A stretch of 64,000 nt of DNA from Amblyomma americanum (GCF_052857255.1 NC_135498.1:83476639-83540638); one strand, 5' to 3'; shown: positions 1 to 14,400, counted from the stretch's first letter. The notes: generated by a model not told the origin, from the sequence alone. Made by a program: numbers and translations.

Positions 1-2296
1 GCTCTTATGGCAATAAAACTCCGCTATATGGTCCTTTATCAAGATAATTGATGGTATAACCGCTAGAAGAAAATGTATGAGCAACAGACAGTAGTTCCGG
101 GGCGCGCCGTGGAACTTTGACATTCATGATTATTTCTTGTTACGTAAAAACGTTCATTTTTTTCAGGAGACAAAATGACCCAACCGTTCTGCCGAGAAGG
201 ACTTCGAAATGTAGCCGGCATCACTGGCTTCGCTAAAGCACCACTAGACGCTTCAACCAGAATAGTTTAAAACTCACGTGCAGAATCGCAGGCGGCGTGC
301 CGCAAAAGAAAAATGGTGAATTCCAAAGGCGAATTCCGAACACTTTAGAATCAACTTTTCAAGTTCTTCTTGGAACTAAGTTATTTTACTGGCCTACCGG
401 GATGACGCGTAACTTGTTCCATTGGCAGACTGGGAGAAGCCGCTGAGCGAAAGAGGAGCAGTGGAGCAAAAGTGGAGCGTGCGTGACGTGTTTTCTTCAG
501 CGGCGCCCTTCCTTCCAGCACATCATTTAGCAGCTTTAGTATACCGTTTACCGTGTTACCGTTAACGGTACCGCAGTACCGGCAGGCCGCCCACTGGCAG
601 TCCGCACACGTTGATTGGTCCTGATACGGCACGACTGCGCGCAGGAGGGAGGGATGGAAGATAGGAGCGTCCCGTTTGAAACGGAGGTGGAGGAATGGGG
701 GTCGCTGTTGCACCATGCTAGGATTTTTTCTTTATCTTTACTTAACTGTTTCATAAATTGGTTTTGAAATTCGCCATTTTTTAAAAATACGTTTTAAGTC
801 CTACATTTCTAACCTTATGTCAACCCTCTCCTTTTGAGCCACTTTCTCTGCTCTCTGCTTTTGGATATCCTATTAAGAAGTATTGTTTGGTTGCACCGCG
901 TGGTAACTGCACCAAATACACACATAAACTGCCTACCTACATTGAGAGCAAGCAGACTTTGCTAACTGCCCATGTAAAATTGAAGGTTTCGGCACCAACA
1001 TTCAAGGGCGGTATCCCTTATACCACAAGATTTGCCAATGAGTCCAGCAGCGCAGCACTGCCGGCGCCCGTGGAGTATGAATTGTTGGACGGAGTGGAGA
1101 GAGGAACTTTTATAGCCACCTGTGCTAACCTTTTCAGCTTGAGGACTGCCGTAAGTGTCCGACAGCTGGTCTCAGCAACACTTTTTCTGGCCTGTACTTT
1201 TTGCGGTGGCTGCTACCGAGGCTCATAAAAACGTGGGGACACCTAGGATTCTATATATTAAAGGCGGGCGCCAGCAATAAAAAGTTATTCGAGTGTGTTC
1301 CTTTCAGCTTTTTTAAAATGTACTCGGGGTAGGAGTTTCAAGCATGGCACGGCGTAATCATGAAGAAATTAAAGAAATGTGTTCCAATTTATGACCATAT
1401 GCTGCCTATGAAGCTTCCGGTCAGTCTCTATGCTTATGAAAGTTTAGATAATTTTCTATCACATTAACCAAGTCTGCTACCATATGAGGTCAGTTATTAT
1501 GTATTTTCACCTGCACTTCTCAGATTGCAACCATACTCAGGCATAACATTGACTCCGTAGCGTCCCTGCAGATTTTGACATAAAATTTATTTCTATTTCA
1601 AACAAACCTATAGCTAATTTGACACATCTGTCGCAGTTTCCATGATTTATTTGAGCACAAAAAAAAACATTTAAAAGAAGAAATCGTATTGATTACCGCA
1701 CGTCGTCTTATCCCTACTTCATCTGCCGCGCGAGCAATCACGTCACACAGTTGACGATATAATGTCGTCTATAAGATCCAGGTGAGTTGGCTGTGGTTCG
1801 TCCTAGGCGAGGAGTAGCGCAAAAAAGAAAAAAAGAGCGGTGAGCTGTTTCAGATGAAAACAGATGAGCGCTTACTCACATAGATGTTTTACAAAACAGC
1901 ACAGATATGCCGGCTAGCGGCAAGAACGAAGACAAAGAAAATTACAACAGCGCTACGTCCGCAATGAAAACGCAATATACCCATTTTCGGTCTGAAAATA
2001 CGGTTGCTTCGTATATAAAGGGAGCCCACTCACTCTTGCTTTGACAGGAGAAACTGCGTACTTATGTAAGATAAGTGTATTGCATTGGACAGCTTATGCT
2101 ATAGTCACTTCCTTGATGTTTTCGAGATCTCTCTTTTCGATAAATTCTTAGTGAACTATTAGCGTTACTGCCGCATTTACCTTGCCTTCGCCTCTCGTTT
2201 TCTAACGCGCTGTTTTATGTCTAGAATTAGTAATCATGTGTACTAGTCTTAGCAGATGCTGCCGGGAACGAGCAGTACAGCAGTTAAATGCTGTGG
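1..2296. other. Flank downstream of the arylsulfatase gene
   Basis: No conserved coding segment was recognised on either strand. Two minus-strand AATAAA hexamers, at 1646-1651 and 1586-1591, could serve the sulfatase 3' UTR but lie 650-710 bp past the stop. An open frame around 890-1228 on the plus strand lacks an ATG at its start and resembles nothing known to me. Confidence 0.5.
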
Positions 2297-2422
2297 CTAT
2301 AACCACGTGGCCCAAATGCCGCCGTTGTTTTCAGGGTAACCCCTAGGGTCTATTGTGTCGTTTACGGGTGGCACAGCAGTTTCGTTGTAGATGGTCAGCT
2401 TCTGTAGCAGCATGGACAGGAG
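2297..2422 (-). CDS. Arylsulfatase exon 9 (C-terminal tail)
   Basis: The acceptor is TTTTTGTGTTGCAG|CTC, phase 0. Forty-one residues and a stop (TAG at 2299-2297). The exon encodes a helix ([19 protein letters not shown]), then [18 protein letters not shown] and ATWL, the VPP.N..DP.....G.W..W tail of ARSB-type sulfatases. It was found by phase and motif because it is shorter than usual ORF cut-offs. Confidence 0.9.
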   Translation of the reverse strand, partial: LLSMLLQKLTIYNETAVPPVNDTIDPRGYPENNGGIWATWL

Positions 2423-5400
2423 CTGCAACACAAAAATAACGGTAGAAGAAGAAGGTCAGTGGACAACAGCAACAAGAACAATAAACTGGAAGGGACTCTT
2501 CAGCTCCGCCTTAATGACATGACGCGATTGCACTAAAATATTAATGCCCGTATTTGCGGAATTGTTCAATCTCTACTTTACATTTGTATAAAACTAGGAG
2601 TCCTCATACCACTCCTGGCGCAGTTGTGGAGCTGATATACGATACGCAACTGCGCCAGTAGGTGCTTGTGGCAGGAGCTACAACAGGTGGGGCTTGTGAG
2701 ACTTAGGTTGCTCTTCTCAATTAGCCACTAGCGGCCAATCATTGATTTAACTGCCACCTGCAACAATGGGCAGTTTGCCCGCAATCGGATAGGCAGATTG
2801 TATTGACGTCACAAGATAGCGTGAACTATGTCGCCTATCTGGTGGCACACCTAGGTTGGTTCCCAGGGGCTTTTTCACTCCCGCCGAAACCTATGAGGAC
2901 GGCAACCACGCCGGCTTTTTCGCTGAAGGGGACCCTTAAAGCTATCACGTGAATAATTTGCAGTAATTGTCCGTCCGTTGATCACTGCAGTTTGCAACCT
3001 TGTGCAGCCATTTCAATACAAAACATTCTCATGAGACACCGGGAAGGCATTAAGATGTTTCTAATCATTGCACTCGACTGAAGCGACAATTTATTGCCAT
3101 TACTGACAAACTACACACAATGCGCAGTGTTGCGGTAGGTTATAGTAGAAGTCGTGCAAGTGCAGTAGTTTCGCACGGCATCGCATGCTAATTCAACCAT
3201 AGCCATAAGTGGAAAGGAAAAGATGCGCCGATTATGGCTCGTCTAGAACATTGTGGCTGTGCACCGGCGTATAGTTGTGTTTGCTTGTATTGTAATGCAT
3301 GCAAGAATTTGCAAACAGAAACTGCATTCAACAATTTGCGTTAGGCTGTGAAAGTGGCTGGAAATTCAACTATTAAGGACTGATTGGAAGTCGCTCGACA
3401 TTCTCTTGCTTTGTATCCAAGATGACTGTTGGAGAGAGCTTGATGCGTCAAGAAAGAAAAAGAAAATACTTTTGGAAAGATTGGAGACAAATAAAGGTCG
3501 TGAGTGGAAAAGACATGTGCGCTTTCTCGGTGCCACAAATTTTCATCCATGCAGTTTTCATCCACGCCTCTCTCACACAGACACACGAACGTCATTGTTA
3601 ATTCGTAAGTCTGGTGGATTTCTATGATTTTTATGTTATGGATAAAAATAAGCGTGATGAAGTCACAATTGAAGGTTATTATTCTTCAGTCTAGCTCAGG
3701 CCTGTTTTCAGTAGATATAAGAATAAAGCGAGAATGTAAGTACTTGCTCTGGGAATCGAAGAAGCAGTTCGTTTTAAACACACAAATTTTTCGAAAATAA
3801 AAGTTGTATTGAAGAAACTTCAAGGGGAATTGGATAGAGCGCTGAAAATGATCTATTCTTTGGACGAAGATAAAAATGGCCACAGACGTGCTCAAGATGA
3901 AAAAAGTTCAAGATGCCGACTTTATTTCCCCATTCCAGACATAGCGTAAGATTTTAGGCCAGCTTTATGGTGGACCGCGGGAATAAAGTATGCCGCATTA
4001 CATAAGCTGCCAGCACCTCGAACTGAGTGAGTAGCCAAAATCTAACACAAAAGTTGCACAGAAGAAAGGTATTCCGGTCATAAGTGCGGCAACAGTCATT
4101 TATCAAAATAAAAATATTATGCGGACGCGATGAGACGTCGCATGCCATGATCGAGGTTGCCAAACTGCAGTCCGCAACAGCTGCTGCGTCAGTTTTTGTC
4201 AAAAAACGTGAATTTCCCCCTGCACCTTAATGTCCAAGGGCCATGCACTATAATGAAAAATGCGCATGCGCCAATGCGGAAAGAGAACATGCAGCTTACC
4301 GTTTGCGTCAAGTTCAGAAAGTGCCATAAAACTCAACTAACCACAGCTGACAGAAAGTTACTGGATTATATTCCTTCTGTTCTGTTCTAAGCACCTTGAG
4401 TTCATTACCGAACACTGACATCGCCAGCGCACGCCCGTATTTTGCGTTTAGCTTCCATGTAAACGCGGCAGCCACGACCGGGATTTGAACCCTTGTAGCC
4501 GATTGCCACAAGACCTGAGGCATCCCGACAGCTAGTTAGTATTTACTGACACAGCCAATGAGTTGTCCTTACAGACTATACTGCAGGAAGGCCAGAAAAA
4601 AATTACAGAGGGAGAGAGAAGGCTGGAAAAGCAGTGAGGTTAACCAGGAGGCGGTACCAGTTTCTAACACTGCACTCTCGAGAAGGGATGGGGAATATGG
4701 AGAGGAGGAAAACAGTTGAGCTCAAAATGAGGAGTGAAATGTTAGGAAAAAACTCGGTGGCCTTCTTAAGCATATGGTAAAAAAAGAAATTAGTATAACA
4801 TTTAGGTTGGTCGCTTTGGTGTTTACAAAAAGTGTCTAATGTTCTTACGATTATCCCGGGAAACTGCGATTGAAACCGGTTCCATCGCTCTTATATGGTA
4901 TGCGTAAGTCACCACCGGTTAGTATGTTCGATTGCCTTCTATTTGATTACAACATGAGATCATAGCAATCCGGCCATCTAATGCATCCTATTAAACGAAC
5001 TCATTCCCACTAATCCACCTTAATCCAGTTTTTGTAGTGGGTCTACTTCCAATATTTTGGCGGCCCTTCGTAATTATTGGGGTGGGCGAACTTCCAAAAT
5101 CCTAGGGTCCACCTGCAACCGTCCACGGTGGGCAGCTTACTCATAATCTGATGGCAAGGATGCCACGTGCTCTGGTGGCCAGGTTGCTATGGCGTCGCCA
5201 AGCCTCGTCACATCTCTGGACCAATCATCCGGAATTGAAAAATTGGCGGTGCTCTCTCATTGGGTCTTTTGGAATCATGTGACCGTGGTGAGGTTATATG
5301 GGTGACGTGACGCAATTGGCCAATCAAGTAATGTCTTTACGGATCAAGTCTAAACTGTATGGGACGGCATCCTAAATGCTATGACATTAATGAAGAGCTC

Positions 5401-8400
5401 GCACAACCTCTTCAAGGAACGAAACAGTGCCTGGCAGGCCTTCGCTGTTTCCAATCGTTGCGCTTATCCTCCTAGAATCTTCATCTTCATAAAAGAGGGA
5501 GGGATAGTCAAGTCCACTGCATAGCGCTTATGTTTTGGTGCGAAATGCACGACATACTTAGAGTACAGTCGCGAGCAAAAAAGCTTAGCACTAGTGACGT
5601 GCCGCCGGAGGGGCAGATAGCAACGCTAGGCGCTGGGGTTAGGAATAAGTCGATAACGAAACTGCCAGGTGCGTTCGCAAAGTACGGCGCCGCGCCAGCC
5701 GCGCGATGCGATTTTCGCCTCTTCGGTGACGTCACTGTGCGGATCGTCTTTGGTCGCGACTATACTGTTCTACACTATAGTGACACCTACAGCTAGAGAA
5801 GGCAGGATAATTAGCCACACCGATACGAAAGGCGTGTATGACTGTGAAAGGAATGCCAAGCAACAGGCGGAATAGAAAAATTGTCTCAAGTCAGGGTAGG
5901 AAGTGTACCAAGGCTCACACTTTTGATGCTCTATCGGTGGCCGGTCAACACTGGGGAGTCACAGGGGTTTAAAACTCACGAATCGCAATTCCTACGTGTG
6001 ACATGCTCAGATAGTTGGAAATTTAATTTCTTGGCGTGAATTGATTAATTTTTAATAGCTCGAAATGATCTTAACGCTTCAGCCACCGCGGTGGCCGAGT
6101 GGTTATGGCGCTCGGCTGCTTGCCCGAAAGACGCGGGTTCGATCCCGGCCGCGGCGGTCGAATTTTGATGGAGGCGAAATTCTAGAGACCAGTGTATACT
6201 GTACGATGTCAGTGCACGTTAAAGAACTCCAGGTGGTCGAAATTTCTGGAGCCCTTCACTACGGCGTCTCTCATAGCCTGAGTCGCTTTGGGATGTTAAA
6301 CCCCCATATAAACTAAACTAAGCTCTTAACGATTCGTACAGTGGCCACGCTACAGGAATTGTGTTCAAAATGAACCCACTGATTCGAGCTTTCGGGAACT
6401 TACGTGGCGGTAGATTAAATTTGCGTGGCCGTCGACGAACCGATATCAGCTGCATGCCCATATTCTGTCCGAATAAATTGATGACGCAAGCATTCGTCTA
6501 CCCTCTGTGGAAATCAGCCGTGCTGTGTTTTGAAAAGCTTGCTACTCTCTGGGGTAGTATGACGAGCGTTGCTTGAGAAGTCCAGCATTTTATGCTGTTT
6601 TGCTTTCTCGTTTGCGCCACTCCCTGCTTGTTTGCCTTGGGCACCAAAGTCCTTTCTCAGGATAAGACTAATGTGTTCGAGAGTGCATGCGCCATGCTTT
6701 GTTGCCGTTTCGAAATGACATAACTTTATAGAGAAATGACATATGTGCAGCTCAAAAATTCATCACTACTTTGTTTAGAACAGAGTGTGCTGTGCGATGT
6801 AGGTGCAGGTTAAAGATCCCTAGGTGGTGGCAAGCATTCCGGAGCCCTCTACTACGCCACCTCCTTCTCACTTTCTGCTTTCACTCCAGGCTTCCCCCTT
6901 CCAACTCTGCATGGTTCAGTTGTTCAGCTACAAATGAGACAGTTACTCCGTGATTTTCTTTCGTCAAAAAGCAATTTTCAAACTACTTCGCCACCCAACT
7001 TGGTGTGCCTTCGAAACGCACGCGCACTTACAGCAGGATTTTCGTCGGCGAGATTCTGCAGCTCGCATGGATCTTGAGCGATATCAAAGAGGTGGTAGGT
7101 TGTATTGAACGCAAAGTTGGTTTTGGACGAATCTCCGCAGGTCACCGTTGCTTGTCGCCTCCACCGGGCAACTTGTTTGAATACAGGCTGCTTTCCATAA
7201 AGGCGGGAAAGGACAGCGGCAGCACTGGACTGCCGCAGCAAGTCGTCCAAGTCATCACAGGGGCGGTCGCTTCCTGGTATCTCGAATCGCTGGTCCACTT
7301 GCCCAAAGTTTCCGAGAACGAGCTTGTAGTTCTGGTAGCGCAGTGCCGCAGTACTAGCCACTGGGTCGATGTTAAGCAGGATCTCAGTACGGGGAGATGG
7401 TTTGCCGGTGTTGAGCACCTTCCACATGTCGATGCCGTCCACTGAACCCAGGCGGCTCACGTCTCCCCCTGCGCGGCAAAGCGTAAAGCTACACCATTGG
7501 AAACATTTTAGTCATCATGTATAGCGCGCAAGAACGTGTCGAGATATTTGCAGGTGCCGACAGTAAGATGCTGTTTTGTGGAATGTGACCTCAACTGTTT
7601 GCCGGTATGACCTCTGCCAGACAACCTTCGAAAGCCGTTGTAAAAACGCAGAGGCAGATACGCACTGCGAAAATTTAGAGTCCGTCTAGCTTGGTAGACC
7701 GCTTTATACAGTACCATGCGTATACCTTTGTATGGTGCATGGTAATTCGAGCGAAGAACAGTCTTAAGCCGAGAACTGAGGTGCCATGACCCTTCCGCAG
7801 TAAGGCATCATTAGTCTGCCGTTCCTTGTTGCCTTGTCCATCGGAACTGCATGGTCTTTCTGTCTGGCAAGTAGCCAGACAGGATGAATAGAGATGATGT
7901 AGTCTTGTTTAAGTTTTTCAGTTATTGCTGCCTGATGACAGCGCCAAGTAATTTTCTTATTCAGGTGACATTCAAAGAGGAGCCCGAAAACCTTCGATTA
8001 GGTAAGTCACGCCTTGTCAAGCAGATTCTAAACTAAACAGTGGCGACCTAGACTAGAGTGCCATTGCTGATGCTCTTTCCTAAAAAAGCGCCTCATGGCT
8101 AATATTTCAGAAGTTTTGAAGCAATGACAACGATAACGCAGGTTATAAACGAAAGGTGTTACAAGCGCATACGAACCAGCCGCTGAGTAAAGTGTCGGAA
8201 GCCAGTCGGTTATGTGCATGAGCTGCTGGGACACTCTTCTGTGTGGTAGGATTTGAGCCGTCCAGAGGAACGCTGGCACGCGCATACCACCTTCCCAGAG
8301 AGTGCCCTTGGCTCCTCGCAAGGGCCAGTTGGTGCCGTGGTTGGACAATGGTCCTTTCGGAAACGCGCCGTTGTCGCTGCTGAACACGATGATGGTGTTC

Positions 8401-11400
8401 TCCAGCATGGACGCCGCTTCCAGCGCCTCCAGCACAGCGCCCACAGACTTGTCCAAAGCGTCTACCATTCCTGCACACAGTGGATCTCACAAGCCTTGGA
8501 ATTCTCCAAAACTGCGTCATGTCTCCACTGATGCACCCCCCCCCCCCTCCGGTCCCAGTGACACTGAAGAGCTAAAATCCGCGCGGAAATTTGTAAAGTT
8601 CGATACATGCATCTGATTTTCAATAGCCCTCTCAAATAGTTTGTGTGAGCGCTAGAAATATTTTATAGGTTACATATTTCTAAGAGGACGAAGAGTTGGC
8701 CATTCTGATCACCTTACTCGAGAAGAATCACGTGGAGATTCTGTACTTTCATCTAGAATTTTATGTTTAAAATACCCCTTTGAATTGTGCGGTGCTTGCT
8801 ACTGTTGGCTCGACACATGGCGCCGGATACTGATATAGAATCAGAATACTGTCTTCCCTTTCACCGAGGTGCCGGACTTTGAACGAATATGACCGCCGTG
8901 GCCGATGTTCCCAGATTAGCGCACAAAAATTTGTAGCGAACTGCATAGAGTGGCGGCTCTCCGAAGCCTCAGGGCTCCCACCGTAGAACCTGCATGAATC
9001 CGCAAGGAGCAGCTTAATTAAGTTACAAAAATTATTGTTCCCGATTGCTTGTAAGTGTTCGTTGACGATAGTACTGAATCTCTTGTGTCAACTGCGCTGA
9101 AGTAAATATTTTCATTTATAATAACGACGTTACGAAGGTACGTACAAAGTACACCACAGATGTGATTGTCATGCTGGGATCATCAGGCAGCGGCGGGCTT
9201 ATACCTCCCAAAGCCGTCATCGGGTAAAGGGGAATTGCGATACTAAATATTTCTTCCAGTGACTCTAATGTTGAGAAAAATTGGGCATCATAAAGTTTGT
9301 GTAAGATGGATACGGTGCTCTTTACATTGTGATGCCAGTACAACTGCTATCCGTTACCAATACTAAACGGAATAATGGACGCTTCATAACAGCCGAATGC
9401 TAGTTCCTAGAGCAGGTAGTGGCCGCTGATCTGGATCATGAGAGGGATATAACTAGGACAATAAGAAAGAGCTGGAGCACATATGGCAGGTTCTCTCAGA
9501 TCATGAATGACAGCTTACCAATATCCCAGAAGAGATTATCATACGCCCACCTAACTTTCTGCCGCCCCCTGCTGGGCTTGCCTTCTCACGGAATCCATTC
9601 CGTTGTAATTAAGGACCAGAGTGACCTTGCCTTCGCATTATATTCTTAGGTTAGGTTAGGTTAGATTAGGTTGCTGTATCATATTGCTGTATGTCACAGC
9701 TGTATCTTACCGGTACTCACCTATGGGGCAGAAACATGGAGGCTAACGAAAATGAGTCATCTTAGTTTAAGGACAACGCATTGAGCTATGGAAAGAAAAA
9801 TGATAGTTGTAACGTAAAGAGATAGGAAGCGGGCAGAGTGGGTGAGGGAACAAACGCTAGTTAGTGACATCCTAGCCGAAATCAAGTGGAAGAAACGGGC
9901 TTTGGCAGGGCATGTAATGCGACGACAACATAACCGCTGGTCCTTAAATACAACGGAGTGGATTCTGTGAGAAGGCATGGCTAGAAGGTGGCGGCAGAAA
10001 GTTATTTCGGCGTATGAGATTAAGAAGTTAGCGGGGAACGTTGGTCGCAGCTGGCATAGCAGAGGGTTATTTGGAGACATAGGAGAGGCCTTTGCGTGTA
10101 GTGGGCGTAGTCAGGCTGATGATGATGATGACGTCCTTTTGAAAAGATCAAATTTTCCGGCATATGTATGTAAAATATGTGAGAGTAACATCTGCACTCA
10201 GTAGGTAATGAGATAGATTTCACGCATGCACTCTAGTTAACTCGGCCAGAAACGCTCAGAGGTAGGAGGTAGAAAGTGGTTGCCTTGAATATTGCGCGTC
10301 CGTTGCTAATGACAGATGAAATTAGGATACATTTATCTGCAGCTGCCTCACGTTTTGAGCACCAGTTCCAGTTTGGGCCTGTGGGTCAGTTTGCATAGCG
10401 AGGGAAGGCTTCTAGAAAAGACGAGGATGATCAGAAAAGGTGAACAGTACTGTTAGTGAAAGTACCGGAGATTTATTTATAGAGCAAAGAGCGGATTAAC
10501 ATGCCAGCCGTTACCCGCATCACAAGTTGGTCAGTTTTGATACGGAAGGACTCGTTATCACGTATAGACGATGGCTGGAGAATAAATGCTGCCAGTTGCT
10601 CACAATAGATTGTCACCAGCCGCAACCTACGTGAGAAGTCTCTCGCTATGCCGACAGACCAAGAAGCTCCAACAAAATTCTAGTTCATCTAAACTTGTTT
10701 TCACGTAGGTTACGGCTGGCGAATAAATGCTGACTTTTGCGAGTATATAGTTAATTTCATTGTGATAAGCTCCGAGCTTTAGTTATTGTGAAGAAACACG
10801 TTCACTCAATGCAGTATGATTATTCTGCACATTCAGGGCAATAGCGTAAAGGCGCAGGTAGCAAAGCAAGGCGTCCGTATAACAATAAACACTGCTTTCT
10901 GCGATGCATCTAATTTTTACGTTCACTCCAAGAAGGCTAAGGAGTAGCTCCATATTTTTCTTTTCGGGTCACAACAGTCGAGAAATAACTGTTAAGAACT
11001 CAAAAGGTTCCTCGACACAGATTTATTCCCAACAGATCACTTTCTTTCTCAAGCAGCTCGCGTGACCTAAGTACGACGCCGACAAAATTGGCTGCGTACT
11101 TCATTCAACAAAAAATGTTTTTGCTACTACTACTTAAGGTTGTCTTTGGGCGTCATTCTGGCGTTATTGAACTTCAAGCTCGCCTGACATGCCCAGAATA
11201 GGTGATATGAAAGGCTGTGCAGCCTTATGAATACTGTAAATTTTAATTTCCTTCATTAGTTGACGTTACCTTCCTCATATATGAGAAGGTCGTTACCAGA
11301 AACTGGGGACAGCTCCGAGCCAGCTCCGCTAAGCCAAGCCGACTGTCACGGCAGTTCTGCAGCCACTTAGCAATTGTGATTCTTTTTACGTCGCGGGTGA

Positions 11401-14400
11401 TAGAATCGCGCTTTTTTTATTTTTCAAAGTCATGCGCATCGTGGTGACAGTCAAGGAAACTAGAAGCGCTTGTTTTGAAATCCAGGTAATGAGTGCGTTG
11501 TAACCAGGGAAGAAACTATTTACGTACACAAAATAAGCTGGTCCTTACACTTGGTATACATGATGTAACCGGAGCTTGAGACCCATAGCAAGATTTCACC
11601 GAACGAAGCCATTCATAAAATGCTATCGCCGGTTTTAGGCGCTATGGCCGAATTTCAAGCCGACTGACCAGTACTTCTTTACCTGCATAACGTGTTCGAT
11701 CTGGGTCGCCAATGTACGGAAATTTGTCCACGTTCTCCTCCGGAGCCTGTAGCGGATTCGGATCGACACCACCGTGTGTTGCTTGATGTGCCAGGTACAG
11801 GAACAGCGGCTGCACATGAATATTTGCCACAAGCTGCGTGCGTAAATGAGGAGCCGAGCTGCAACACTGGTTAACTCGGGGTTTCTGGTGCGGACGTCGG
11901 GCCATGCGGGTAACCATATGGCTTAGCAAAGTGAGCACATATCGAAAGCGCTCAATGTATTTTACTCATTCACTTTCAGTCTGAGTTCCAGTTTATTAAA
12001 ATGGTCATGAAGTTTTAAAATCCCCATGTTCGAGTGAAACCGCTTAATTTAGAACAAGGGGTTCTGAAAAATCAAGTAGCCATTGCAACTTCGGCGTTCC
12101 CAACGCGAAGAAAGTTGGGAGCGGCGTATTCATAGTAAAAACTTAAAGTGTTTTAAGATGGCCAGTACCAGTTAGATTACGCTACCACGGTCTCAACTGT
12201 TATGGCAGGCGTAAATTACCGCGCTTTGAACCATACGATGCAGGAATAACAGCGCTGAGACGAGGGACAAAGAAAGAAGACAACAGGACCGGTGCTGTCC
12301 TGTTGTCTTCTTTTTTCTTTGCCCCTTGTCTCAGCGCTGTTATTCCCTGAAGTATGTATCAACTCGCTCAACTCTCCGTTTTACAATGCAGGAGTTGGCT
12401 AACTATGCAAGTATCAATGGGTTCGGCCACTAGCCTGGTAATCAGATTTTAAAATAGTGCCTAGGAGACCTATATCGTACGCAGTAATACCATGTGTTCA
12501 GGGCTTGAATTATGGACAAACTTTTGTTCTGAAGAGTACATTTGGTTGCTCATAGCGGGCTAGACTTCCTCCTAAGCAGGCAAACGCAAGGTCGAAGGTG
12601 GCTATATTGTTTTAAGACAAAGTATATCTTTGCAAAACGCACCATTCTCTATGTACTCGCGGGGACGAAGTGAATTTAAATCCATTGCCATTACAGCCCC
12701 GTGCAGGGTGAAAATCCAGAAGTTCTTTCGTCGGCTATATATACGGTGCACTGAATTATACTCCAATGTCATATATCTGTCGTTCGACTCAATGACAGCG
12801 TCGTGTCCAGCTGATCTGAGCGGGCTCGAGGACAGCACGTAATAAGCAGGTGCATGATGCTCGATTGCACTGCTCGAGGCTTATGAATAGCGCAACATAG
12901 CAGTACTTATTACTTCTAAATCAACACGGGAAACAATGCCGTTGTCTTTTTTATGTCTGCTAAAAACAGTTTGCGGTATGTCCTTGCAAGTTCCAGCGTA
13001 TGCTTAGTGAAAAACGAGATATCACCAGACGTCTTTCTCAACGCGACTAAACCTGCCGATGCAAGTAGAATGTGCTGACGGCACCTTTTCAAATATGAAA
13101 CTTTGCGCAACTGACTGCTCCCCAAGGTAATGGATGTTATTTGCGGTCTGCAGGTCTTCTTTAATTTTTCAAAGGGATTCAGTTATTGAAAATAGCACTT
13201 GCAAGCACACGAAAAACGCCAGAATGGCTGGTCGGAGCAGCAAGGCTCTTCGGCAGCGAAATCTGTCTAAATGCCGACTAAATATTTATGTAAACACTGC
13301 TGACGCATAGGCTTCGCACAATACAATGAAAAAGCGTTTCAAGACACATTCCTGCCGCATCTTATCAGTTGGCCACAGGGACAAAATTATTGTGGGACCA
13401 TGAAAAGACAGAAAAATAAAGTGTCTCTGCCCGTGCTACTACGTGTAACGGAAGAAAACGAAGTAGCTTGCGTCTGCTTAGGTAAACGCTGTGTCTGAGA
13501 GGAGCAGATGGCTTTGTGCGCTCGCTCTTTTTGGCCGCTCGTGCCGGTCACTAAAAGGCATTCCTTACTTGTTTACACTTTTTTAAAAAAGCCACAACGA
13601 GAACGTACGAGCTAAATTGTTGTGAATGGCTATCCCTAGCCTGATGTATTCCAATCAAGGTACTGTGCACTCGAAGGAGATCGTTTGCCACAACTATAGT
13701 TGTCCCGTTAGAATGAACCCTTTTTCACCGCAACACGGTCTAATATACTTGCAAGCATAAGTAAAGAAAAACGAAAAAACAACAACTCTAGACTGCCTAC
13801 ATCCGGGTCGAATACACATCATAAATTGCGCAACCACGTTATTGATGTATTTTGAACGAAAAAACGCACTCACACCTTTGATTTATCTCTGTTGGCTATG
13901 ATGGATTTGGCCTGTTCAGTGAATAGTGTAGTTGAATATGTGCCGTTTTTTGTCGCCAGAGGCTCGGTGTTCTCCCAGAAGTCGAGTCCCTCGTGGTCGT
14001 CCTGCATAAAGGTGTCCCCGTATGAGCTTTTGCGCTGACGCGCACTGCCTGGCTGCTGGATTGGAAAACATTTCTGCTGGAAACTGATTTCTCTTCCGGC
14101 ACTTATTTCTCTCGTGTGGAAAATGAACGAAAAGAGAAAAGAAGGAAATGGTGATCCATTTTCTGGCATGTCCAGCAATTTCAGACAAAAATTTTGAAAT
14201 TGTAAAATTGTTGATACTTTAACGCTAATATTGAAGGTAATGGTCCATTCTTCTGTTGAAGTGTTTTTTCATCGGTCGCATGTAACAGTTAAGACTGCCA
14301 TAGAAAACCATTGGGGAACGCTGTAAAAACATTAATAGAAAAAAAATCAAGACTGCCATCGGGTGATCTGCAGATGTACTGATAGTTAGAGCGAAATATT

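Larger units (their letters stand above)
2423..7031 (-). other. Arylsulfatase intron 8
   Basis: A 4.6 kb GT-AG intron. It holds a tRNA-like SINE fragment near 4.5 kb, a purine-rich tick-type repeat at 4.6-4.73 kb, a MITE-like element at 5.56-5.78 kb, a tRNA-headed SINE at 6.08-6.32 kb and a related body fragment at 6.78-6.87 kb. Nothing was recognised between 2.7 and 4.45 kb. Confidence 0.8.
8471..11682 (-). other. Arylsulfatase intron 6
   Basis: A 3.2 kb intron. It contains a 12-base poly-C run at 8536-8547, an RTE-like LINE 3' end at 9.44-10.13 kb and a short TTAGG run at 9646-9670. Nothing was recognised at 10.13-11.68 kb. Confidence 0.85.

Noticed and set aside
887..1228. Plus-strand open frame of 113 codons
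   Set aside because: It begins at TTG, has no ATG at the start, and shows no family resemblance.
6083..6156. A tRNA gene
   Set aside because: A and B boxes are present, but the sequence runs into a long non-tRNA body with further copies nearby, so it is a tRNA-derived SINE.
6978..7031. Sulfatase coding extension past exon 8 ([10 protein letters not shown]...)
   Set aside because: It follows a perfect GTAAGT donor, and exon 9 at 2297-2422 supplies the conserved family tail in phase.
7005..7445. Long plus-strand frame opposite sulfatase exon 8
   Set aside because: Shadow of the real minus-strand exon.
8536..8547. Poly-C run as a regulatory signal
   Set aside because: Simple homopolymer in an intron; no supporting context.
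14041..14188. Alternative frames around sulfatase exon 5
   Set aside because: Only the frame with [11 protein letters not shown] and TTLFTEQAK continues the sulfatase and fits phase 0 on both sides.
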